A DNA stretch of 5,536 bases, from positions 1 to 5,536 of the forward strand of contig CALCCV010000268.1 of the NCBI GenBank assembly GCA_937900305.1, read 5' to 3'. Origin of the DNA: an uncultured Pseudobdellovibrionaceae bacterium. GTDB taxonomy: Bacteria > Bdellovibrionota > Bdellovibrionia > Bdellovibrionales > Bdellovibrionaceae. The position numbers and the translations under genes are program-made. Below are positions 1 to 5,536 of this stretch, piece by piece; positions within the stretch are counted from its first letter, which is position 1, and every line of letters starts with the position of its first letter. The notes below the pieces were generated by a model, which did no database searches, was not told the origin of the DNA, and saw nothing but the letters and a program-made list of their open reading frames with translations.

Positions 1-1
1 A

Positions 2-2551
2 AAAGGTGCCGACTATTACGAAAAGCTGACACGAAAGTTCCCAAATAGCACTTTTGTGAAAGAAGCCTATTTTGCACTGGGCGAATACTATTTTGAGAAT
101 GATAAGTGGGCTCAAGCCTATAAAGAGTACTCACCTCTTCTCAAAGACAAGAAGCATCGTCTACATACTTTTGCCGTTTATAAGAGTGCGTGGTGCTTGT
201 ATCGCTTAGGCAAATACAAGTCTGCTCTTAATTACATGGAATACATCATTAAAAATGCTCGCGCCCAAGATGACGAGGCTGGTAGCAACAAACGCAGCAT
301 CAGCAAAAGTAAGCTCGAAGCCGAGGCCTTGCGTGATATCGTCGTATTTTATGCTAACTATGGGAAACCTGAAGAAGCAGTTAGTTATTTCAAAGCCTTG
401 GTTGGCCCTAAGGATTTAAAAAACTATCTTGATAAATTGGCCTACTTTTATGCTGACCGAGGTAACAAAGAGGCTGCGGCAGATTTATTCCGGATTCTCA
501 TTGTTGAAGAGCCTGGAAACCCCAAGGCGTTCGATTATCAATACCAGATTGTTCAGGGCTATTTTTATACAAAAAATTCTCCGAAATTTAAAGAGGAGCT
601 CTACCGTTGGATCAAGGACTATGGACCCAAGAGTGCATGGGCGAGTGTCAATGGTTCCAACAAAGAGTTAACTGAGAGTTCGAATAAACTTCGCGAAACA
701 ACTTTGCGAAATTACATCTTACAACAACATCAAACTGCGCAAAACTCTCGAAATCCTGCTGCACAGGCGAATGCGGCTCAAGGTTATAAACTGTATTTCG
801 AAGAATTCCCGCAGACAGAAGTCATCGGGGATATGCATTTTTATTTCGGGGAGCTTTTGTATGACATGAATCGCTTTGACGAAGCGGCATTTCAATACAA
901 ATGGGTAGTGGACAATGCGCCAACCAATAAATTCGCTGGCAAATCGGCACAAAATTTAATTATCGCCGTCGAAAAAAGTTTGCCCAGCGATGAAGATATG
1001 CAAAAGCGGGTGGGAACATCGACCGAAAAAATTGCACTTGATCCTAAAGTTGATCGGTACATCAAAGTTTCAAACTGGTTTGGCGAGAAGTTTCCAAACT
1101 CCGAGAAGGCACCAGAGATTCGATTTCGCGCAGGTCGACTGTATTATCTCAGCAATCATTTTGACGAATCGACAGTCATTTTTAAAGAAATCGTAAAAAA
1201 ATATCCGTCGTCAAAATATGCCGAATATTCTGCGAATTTGCTCTTAGATATTTACAACTTGAAAAAGGATTACGTTGGTCTTGAAAAAACTGCCTCCGAA
1301 CTGCTCGCCGTCAAAGGGTTAGCTGATTCGAAAGCGGGGAATGACATCCGTAACGTCCTTGAAAAGGCATCGTTCAAGCGAGCCCAAGATCTTGAGGGAG
1401 AGAAAAAGTACCTAGAAAGTGCGCAACAATTCGAAACCTTTGCCAAACAAAACTCAAAATCTGATTTGGCTGTTGCTGCGATGTACAATGCCGGTGTGAA
1501 TTACGAGAAGGTAGGACAATTGGGAGCTGCGCTGGCGGCGTATCAGTTCGTGATGGGGAGCCCGCGGGCTGAAGCGAAACCTCTGAAACCGAAAGCCAAA
1601 CGGTTTTTGGCTAAAATTTTTCAAGACTCGGCGCAATTTGAAGAGGCAGCAAAAATGTACGAACAGGTGGCCACCGAAGATCCTAAAGATCCATTGGCCG
1701 CCAGCTATGTTTATAATGCTGCGGTTTTGTACGAAGCCTTGGGTAAGTACGGTGATTCCGTCAGAGCTTACAATCAGTTCATAGGCATGACTAAAAAAGC
1801 GCAAGAGCGCCAAGATGCCCTCTTTTCGGTTGCTACCTTGTATCGCAAGGGCAATCAGCCGGCACTGGCGATCCAGCGGTATAAAGAGTATTACGACGGC
1901 GCTTTAAAGATTAACGAAAAAATGGTCGAAGCCTCCTACTGGGTTTTTGAATTGAGTCGACGCAGAGGTTCGATCACGCAGGCCGAAGATTGGAAGAAAA
2001 AAACGATTTCCATCCAGCGAAAGCTGTCATCAGATCGAAAGGGACCTGGAGCGGGCTTTGTTGCGAAGATCAAAATTTTGGATATGAAAGCGACATTGGC
2101 GACGCTCAAGCAAGTTCGCTTTCCAGCCAACCCAGCGGGACAAAAAAATGCCGCGCAAAAAATGCAAGAGTTGATTGTTCAGCAAAAAAATCAGCTGTCT
2201 GAAATTATCGCTTACGACAGTGCCGAAGAGTTGGTGGGTGCCCTTTATTATTTCGGTGAAGCCAACAATCATTTCGCGCAATCTCTGATGAGCGCGCCAC
2301 TTCCGGCCGGACTAAATGAAGAAGAGCTCAAGCAATACAAGGCGGGAGTCGAAAAATTGGCCGAAACGCCTCTGTCAGCGGCTAAAGAGTCCTACAAAAA
2401 ATCAGTCAACAAGGGCCAAGAGCTTGAGTCTTACGGGCCTGACTACAAAGCGGCCATCGTGCAACTTAAATCTATCGATCCAACGTCGACGGGGTTCAGT
2501 GGCGAAGTTGGATCTGACAGTCGATTGGTAAATTGGATGGGGTCGATGTGA
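2..2551 (+). CDS. gltD: TPR-repeat gliding motility protein, GltD/AgnA-like (5' partial)
   Basis: Seen: 849 residues are visible and the frame is open to the left edge. The first in-frame start-like codon, GTG at 56, lies inside a TPR helix (DYYEKLTRKFPNS just before it), so the true start and any signal peptide are upstream of the window. TPR-type helical pairs run through most of the protein, roughly residues 1-90, 104-215, 255-325, 350-420 and 460-670. They show the usual A/G-Y/F spacing and 'FP-N/S' or 'DP' turn endings, for example LYRLGKYKSALNYMEYII and EFPQTEVIGDMHFYFGELLY. A C-terminal, non-TPR, Lys/Gln-rich region (about 690-849) follows, containing APLPAGLNEEELKQYKAG. Family knowledge: long TPR proteins next to aglT/gltE are the periplasmic GltD (AgnA) of the Glt gliding complex, thought to scaffold the periplasmic part. 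Context: the stop overlaps the next start (GTGA), indicating coupling. A generic BamD/YbgF-like TPR protein is the alternative; the downstream genes favour GltD. Confidence 0.72.
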   Translation, partial: KGADYYEKLTRKFPNSTFVKEAYFALGEYYFENDKWAQAYKEYSPLLKDKKHRLHTFAVYKSAWCLYRLGKYKSALNYMEYIIKNARAQDDEAGSNKRSISKSKLEAEALRDIVVFYANYGKPEEAVSYFKALVGPKDLKNYLDKLAYFYADRGNKEAAADLFRILIVEEPGNPKAFDYQYQIVQGYFYTKNSPKFKEELYRWIKDYGPKSAWASVNGSNKELTESSNKLRETTLRNYILQQHQTAQNSRNPAAQANAAQGYKLYFEEFPQTEVIGDMHFYFGELLYDMNRFDEAAFQYKWVVDNAPTNKFAGKSAQNLIIAVEKSLPSDEDMQKRVGTSTEKIALDPKVDRYIKVSNWFGEKFPNSEKAPEIRFRAGRLYYLSNHFDESTVIFKEIVKKYPSSKYAEYSANLLLDIYNLKKDYVGLEKTASELLAVKGLADSKAGNDIRNVLEKASFKRAQDLEGEKKYLESAQQFETFAKQNSKSDLAVAAMYNAGVNYEKVGQLGAALAAYQFVMGSPRAEAKPLKPKAKRFLAKIFQDSAQFEEAAKMYEQVATEDPKDPLAASYVYNAAVLYEALGKYGDSVRAYNQFIGMTKKAQERQDALFSVATLYRKGNQPALAIQRYKEYYDGALKINEKMVEASYWVFELSRRRGSITQAEDWKKKTISIQRKLSSDRKGPGAGFVAKIKILDMKATLATLKQVRFPANPAGQKNAAQKMQELIVQQKNQLSEIIAYDSAEELVGALYYFGEANNHFAQSLMSAPLPAGLNEEELKQYKAGVEKLAETPLSAAKESYKKSVNKGQELESYGPDYKAAIVQLKSIDPTSTGFSGEVGSDSRLVNWMGSM
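2535..2542 (+). promoter_or_regulatory. Ribosome binding site deciding the GTG start of the gltE-like gene
   Basis: GGATGGGG lies inside the end of the upstream gene and leaves 5 bases before the GTG at 2548. This placement favours GTG 2548, which overlaps the upstream TGA as GTGA. The longer reading from TTG 2533 would place the start codon directly before this purine-rich site, and no comparable site precedes it. Confidence 0.5.
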
Positions 2552-3456
2552 TAAAAGTTATTGGAAATCAAAAAAGGCAGTTCGGTGTCGTCGCGCTTTT
2601 GTGTTTGACGTTGCTCCGTTGCGAAACAGCGCCGAAATCAGACGGTGTCACCGAAGAAATGCCGGTGGCCCAGCAAATCAATAATGACGTTGAATCAAAA
2701 TCGTCAGGCAGCTCTGCCGTCATTGATACGAAATCTACATCAAAAGCTGAGGATCAACCTCAAAGCCCTCAACATGCGGCGGCCAGTTCGAAAGCGTCGG
2801 GCCTTTTGGACGAAGCCATTCGTTCGCAAAGTGACGAGAAAATCAAAGAGGCTGCTGAAAAACTTTTGAGTGTAAATGGTGCAGACGTAAAGGCTATGAA
2901 TGCGTTGGCGATGTATTACTACAAAAAAGGTCGTTTTGATGCGGCAAAATATCTTTTGAGCAAAGCAGTGGCAACCAATCCAAACGTTGGTCCCGTTTAT
3001 TCGAATCTTGGGATCGTTCACCTCGCTCTTGACGAAGAAAGAGAAGCGGTTCGCAGTTTCAAAAAGGCAGTTGCTTTGGACGAATCAGACGCCGTTTCGT
3101 CGGCGAACCTGGGCGCAATTTATGCTCAAAATTATGATTATACAAAAGCAGTTTTAGTTCTTGAAACTGCTGTCCGCAAAGGGATTAAGGACGCCAAAGT
3201 TTTGAATAACTACGGTATCGCGCTCATGGGTACAGGAAAATTTGAAATGGCTGAAGACATTTTTAAGCAAGCTTTGAAAGATTCCAACTCGCAGAAGGAG
3301 ACGTTGTTCAATTATGCCATCCTCTTGATCGATCACTTGGTGAAGAAGCAAGAAGGTATGGATGTTTTGAACAGACTTAAGTTCATTGGACCTTCGGAGG
3401 AAATGAAAAACAAAATAAAGGATTTGGAAAACAAAGCAAAAGCTGGTGTACAATAA
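2548..3456 (+). CDS. gltE: TPR lipoprotein of gliding machinery, GltE/AglT-like
   Basis: Seen: 302 residues from GTG 2548, chosen because it forms a GTGA overlap with the upstream stop and has a well-placed Shine-Dalgarno. An in-frame TTG at 2533 would add five residues. The N-terminus has a charged stretch (K3, K9, R10), a hydrophobic core (VVALLCLTLL, residues 14-23) and then R24-C25-E26, a lipoprotein-like pattern with an unusual Arg at -1. Residues 26 to about 85 are a Ser/Ala/Lys/Gln-rich linker. About five TPR units follow from about 112 to 275 (NALAMYYYKKGRFDAAKYLL, SNLGIVHLALDEEREAVRSF, SANLGAIYAQNYDYTKAVLV, NNYGIALMGTGKFEMAEDIF, then a weaker one), with a Lys/Glu-rich end. Family knowledge: AglT/GltE is a TPR lipoprotein of the M. 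xanthus gliding complex, encoded with gltD, gltF and gltG. Inference: periplasmic or outer-membrane-anchored adaptor. TPRs alone are generic; the call rests mainly on the neighbourhood. Confidence 0.7.
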   Translation: MIKVIGNQKRQFGVVALLCLTLLRCETAPKSDGVTEEMPVAQQINNDVESKSSGSSAVIDTKSTSKAEDQPQSPQHAAASSKASGLLDEAIRSQSDEKIKEAAEKLLSVNGADVKAMNALAMYYYKKGRFDAAKYLLSKAVATNPNVGPVYSNLGIVHLALDEEREAVRSFKKAVALDESDAVSSANLGAIYAQNYDYTKAVLVLETAVRKGIKDAKVLNNYGIALMGTGKFEMAEDIFKQALKDSNSQKETLFNYAILLIDHLVKKQEGMDVLNRLKFIGPSEEMKNKIKDLENKAKAGVQ

Positions 3457-3459
3457 TCT

Positions 3460-3470
3460 GAGGGAAAGAG
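3460..3470 (+). promoter_or_regulatory. Probable ribosome binding site of the small secreted protein gene
   Basis: GAGGGAAAGAG sits in the 24-base gap between the TPR lipoprotein gene and the ATG at 3481. The GAGGG part is about 16 bases from the start, which is long. The trailing AAAGAG leaves 10 bases, so initiation may use the second, weaker part. No hairpin or promoter-like boxes are visible in this gap, consistent with read-through within an operon. Confidence 0.4.
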
Positions 3471-3480
3471 ATACTAAACC

Positions 3481-3765
3481 ATGGTTCGACTAATTTTGAT
3501 TTTCACATTGCTGCTTGTTCCACAGGTGTCTCTTTCGCAAGACAAGCCAGCGGCTGCACCTAAAATCAAATCCAATAAAGAAAAGCGCGCCACGTTGAAC
3601 TTCGAGGATGAGCTCGTTGAAGGCGCGACTCAGAAGCCAGAGTTGTTTGCTCTGTTTCAGAAGAAAAACTTCAACTACAAGCGATTGATTAAGCTGCGGG
3701 AAAACTTTTTGCCCGAAATGAGACAGACAACTGAAGATGTGCAACGAGTTCGGGGTGGGAATTGA
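3481..3765 (+). CDS. Small secreted protein in the gltF position (GltF/CglF-like, tentative)
   Basis: Seen: 94 residues from ATG 3481. The N-terminus MVRLILIFTLLLVPQVSLSQ is a typical Sec signal peptide. A likely signal peptidase I site follows SLS (after residue 19), and there is no cysteine for lipidation. The mature part is about 75 residues. It starts with a Lys/Ala/Pro-rich stretch, then an acidic motif (NFEDELVEGATQKPELF, about residues 40-56) and a basic helix-like segment (NYKRLIKLRENFLPEMRQ, about 65-82). No enzymatic motif or further membrane span is visible. Context: 24 bases after the GltE-like gene and overlapping the next gene's TTG start, exactly between gltE- and gltG-like genes. 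In M. xanthus the small gltF gene occupies the comparable place, and small proteins of gliding loci with a similar 'FED...EG...LIKLR..F..EM' layout are named CglF in some annotations. I recall this layout rather than having aligned it. Inference: periplasmic accessory component of the gliding complex. Confidence 0.6.
   Translation: MVRLILIFTLLLVPQVSLSQDKPAAAPKIKSNKEKRATLNFEDELVEGATQKPELFALFQKKNFNYKRLIKLRENFLPEMRQTTEDVQRVRGGN
3752..3760 (+). promoter_or_regulatory. G-rich putative ribosome binding site before the TTG start
   Basis: GGGGTGGGA contains a GGTGG core (one mismatch to GGAGG) that ends 3 bases before TTG 3762, closer than usual. With the TTGA overlap this suggests that the GltG-like gene is translated mainly by coupling to the small upstream gene. 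A second in-frame TTG at 3780 is about 20 bases from the tract. Using it would remove the first FHA strand residues, so it is less likely. Confidence 0.35.
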
Positions 3766-5490
3766 AATCTCCAGTCATATTGAGAGTTTTTAAAGGTCAG
3801 CAGCTGATTGAGGTTAAGCAATTCGATGCCGACCAAATCGTCATCGGCAATAAGGCCGAAGTGCAGGTTGATTTAAACGACGACGCTGTATCGCCAATTC
3901 ACGCGATGATTGAAAAGCGTGACGCTGGCTACTATCTGTGCGATCTGGGCAGTCAATCAGGGACTTATAAAAATGGCCAGGCGATTCTCGACGACGCAAT
4001 CGAGTCGGGAGATGAGCTCTTGATCGGTGCGTTTCGAATTTTGTTTTATGTTGGCGTTCCCAAGCCAAAAGGTTTGCCCGGAGCCGTGGCCCCATCTGCA
4101 CAAAAGCCTGCAATCACCGGAGAGGCGCAGTCACCGGAAGGTCCGCCCGCAGTTGTGCCCAAACCACCTAAGGTTAATTATCCTGAGCCTTCGCGCGCAA
4201 AAGTTCAAGAAATTGAACTTAAAGACGAAGAAGCCAAAGTTCCGGTTGTGCCTGTCATTCCGGTTGAAAAACCAGGCTTTGTTCCCAACGCAGAGGGAAC
4301 GACCGCGACGATTGATCCATATGACGAAGATGGCGATCAAGATCCCACCCAGTTTTTAATGAAGCCCGCGCTTCCGAAACACATTCCTCCGCCCGAAGAT
4401 TCGGATTTAGAGAAGACCATTGCGCAGACGCGGGTGACAGACCGTCAGCAGCCCATTCAGCGGCAATCTGCAAAGACTTCGAAGACTGCAGCCGCTTTTA
4501 CGCCGAAGGCCGCCAGCACTGGAACCTACGCTCCGGAAAGCGAGATTAAGGATCTCAGAACTTATCTCAAGCCAACTAAAGGCAATGTTTTGCAGGTGGT
4601 CGTCGCTTGGCGTGAGCGAGTTTTAGAGACGTATCATTTTCGTCAACGCGGTTTAATTAAACTCGGCTCCAACGAACGAGCAGATGTTTATATTCCAACC
4701 TCAGTCGTCCCGAATGATTTTCCCCTCATAGAAATTTCGACGATCGTTAAAGTCCAGGCTATGAATGGCATGGACTTAGAGTTGATTGATGGCGATGGCG
4801 CCAGACCTCTCAAAGATCTCATTCATTCGGGCAAGGCCACGATGGGTGCGGTGGCATCGGTGCGCCTTGATCAGGGCGAACTCGTTCATATCACTTTGCC
4901 TGGTGATAACTTACACATCTATGTTCGTTACGCTCCAGCCACCGGCGTGATTCCGCTCGGTGAAGGTTTGGTTTCTAGTTCTGAAATGACAGCTCTTCTC
5001 GCAACGGTTGTGATGGTTGCGCTATTGGGATTCTATTTGTCGGTGACAACCCCGACTGAGCCGCCGATCGAAGAAGAAGATATGGTCGTGGCAGAGGTTA
5101 TTTTCAATACTCCTGAAAAACCAAAGCCGCCCAAACCGCCGCCGGAGCCCAAGCCACCGGAGCCGCCGAAGCCACCGCCAGAACCACCCAAGCCACCGCC
5201 GAAACCGCCTGAGCCTACAAAAGTTACGGCGGGTGAGGTGACGAAAGAAGCTAAAACCAAAGGTGAGAAAACCAATTTACCTGCGGCTCCAAAACCGACA
5301 GTCGCGCGCAAAGCTGTCGAAGTGGCTCCGAGTCCAAATACATCGAAGAAAAAGATTTTTACTTCGGCAAAATCCGGTGGAGCCATCAAAATTGGCCAGC
5401 AAGCTGGAGCGAATGCTGAAAGCTCAAATAAAGATCCCAATAAGTTTGGACTGTTGTCGGCGTTTGGTGGTGGTGGCGTTCGTCAAAACC
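3762..5490 (+). CDS. gltG: FHA-domain, single-span TonB-like gliding protein, GltG-like (3' partial)
   Basis: Seen: 576 genuine residues from TTG 3762, with no stop before the real sequence ends at 5490. TTG 3762 is the first NTG after an in-frame TGA at 3732-3734. It overlaps the upstream stop (TTGA) and follows a G-rich tract (3752-3760). Residues 1-97 form an FHA domain: IGN at 28-30, SPIH at 44-47, DLGSQSGT at 61-68, NG at 71-72. A Pro/Lys/Glu-rich linker covers about 98-275. Residues 276-390 form a second, FHA-like beta domain (LIKLGSNERADVYIP). One transmembrane helix lies at about 409-428 (MTALLATVVMVALLGFYLSV), followed by an acidic stretch and a proline-rich arm (about 451-486). The last part, FGLLSAFGGGG, resembles the glycine-rich motif before the AgmX/PglI-type TonB-like C-terminal domain, which is not reached. 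Family knowledge: GltG is an inner-membrane Glt protein with cytoplasmic FHA and periplasmic TonB-like parts. GltJ/AgmX is related but carries a zinc finger and GYF domain, not seen here. Confidence 0.75.
5112..5217 (+). repeat. Proline-rich codon repeat (periplasmic TonB-like arm)
   Basis: An in-frame run of imperfect CCN-AAG/GAG-CCN-CCN units encodes alternating PKP, PPEP and PPKP motifs (about residues 451-486 of the GltG-like protein), just after the membrane span and an acidic segment. Such Pro-Lys/Pro-Glu arms are typical of TonB-like proteins, where they form stiff extended spacers across the periplasm. The DNA repeat is a by-product of the protein composition, with mixed third positions, and not a perfect tandem repeat. 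Confidence 0.75.
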
Positions 5491-5536
5491 AGATCGGAAG
5501 AGCGTCGTGTAGGGAAAGAGTGTCTTCGCCTGTGTA
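5491..5536. other. Illumina TruSeq adapter and index contamination at contig end
   Basis: From 5491 the sequence is AGATCGGAAGAGCGTCGTGT and on through 5523. This is the 33-base reverse complement of the standard Illumina P5-side read primer, matching at every position from memory. Next come 8 bases, CTTCGCCT (5524-5531), then GTGTA (5532-5536), which is the beginning of the next adapter segment. The reverse complement of the 8 bases is AGGCGAAG, the TruSeq HT D505 i5 index. The reading frame continues open through this artefact and would give spurious residues (IGRASCRERV...). Genuine sequence ends at 5490. Confidence 0.98.

Noticed and set aside
56..58. GTG as the start of the first TPR gene
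   Set aside because: The frame is open and TPR-like all the way to base 2, and the codon falls within a repeat with no signal peptide after it. The gene simply runs in from the left.
2533..2535. TTG as the start of the GltE-like gene
   Set aside because: It overlaps its own best ribosome site and adds only five residues before the signal sequence. GTG 2548 has proper spacing and a stop-start overlap.
3461..3470. AGGGAAAGAG occurs here and again at 5511-5520, suggesting a repeat
   Set aside because: The second copy is inside the Illumina adapter and the first is a ribosome-site region. The 10-base match is chance.
3457..3480. Possible terminator or promoter in the only intergenic gap
   Set aside because: The gap is 24 bases, with no inverted repeat, T-run or -35/-10-like pair. 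It holds only purine-rich ribosome-site sequence.
4027..4359. Plus-strand open frame of 110 codons, and antisense frames at 3841-4113 and 4255-4473
   Set aside because: They are shadows of the TTG-started FHA gene, which shows clear FHA motifs in its own frame. Their translations are Arg/Pro/Ser-rich without recognisable domains.
5033..5440. Minus-strand open frame of 135 codons rich in Gly/Ser
   Set aside because: It is the antisense of the proline-rich coding repeat: Pro codons CCN read as NGG, giving Gly/Trp/Arg-type codons in reverse. The composition is low-complexity, there is no ribosome site, and it lies wholly inside the GltG-like gene.
1..5536. A new defence, mobile or CRISPR system
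   Set aside because: There are no transposase, integrase, nuclease or repeat-spacer features. All sequence is explained by four co-directional envelope/gliding genes plus an adapter artefact.

Overview
The window holds four consecutive plus-strand genes packed as one operon segment. Both outer genes are cut by the window edges. There is no non-coding stretch longer than 24 bases. The set is: a large TPR-repeat protein (5' end missing), a smaller TPR protein with a lipoprotein-like N-terminus, a 94-residue secreted protein, and an FHA-domain protein with one membrane span and a proline-rich, TonB-like periplasmic arm (3' end missing). This content and order match the gltD-gltE-gltF-gltG part of the adventurous gliding (Agl-Glt / focal adhesion) machinery known from Myxococcus xanthus, where AgnA is GltD and AglT is GltE. 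Related clusters exist in Bdellovibrio-type predatory bacteria.

Organism: G+C is moderate (a little under half by eye), well below the roughly 70% of myxobacteria. Proteins are Lys/Glu/Ala-rich, and GTG and TTG starts are used. With the Glt-type gene order this points to Bdellovibrionota (Bdellovibrio/Bacteriovorax relatives). That is an inference from composition and gene content; no taxonomic marker is present.

Layout: 2-2551 GltD-like TPR protein, open at the left edge; 2548-3456 GltE/AglT-like TPR lipoprotein, overlapping the previous stop by 4 bases; 3481-3765 small signal-peptide protein in the gltF position; 3762-5490 GltG-like FHA/TM/proline-rich protein, starting with TTG inside the previous stop region. 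Bases 5491-5536 are not biological. They are an Illumina TruSeq P5-side adapter followed by an 8-base index and the start of the next adapter segment, so the real contig ends at 5490.

Inferred joint function: the GltG-like protein would link a cytoplasmic regulatory/scaffold face (FHA and FHA-like domains) through the inner membrane to the periplasm by its proline-rich arm. There the GltD- and GltE-like TPR proteins and the small protein would connect it to outer-membrane components. No promoter, terminator, mobile element, CRISPR array or RNA gene was seen. The system is a known machinery in a probably less-studied lineage rather than a new one. The main points of interest are the degenerate FHA phospho-binding site, a second FHA-like domain, an atypical lipobox, and the adapter artefact.
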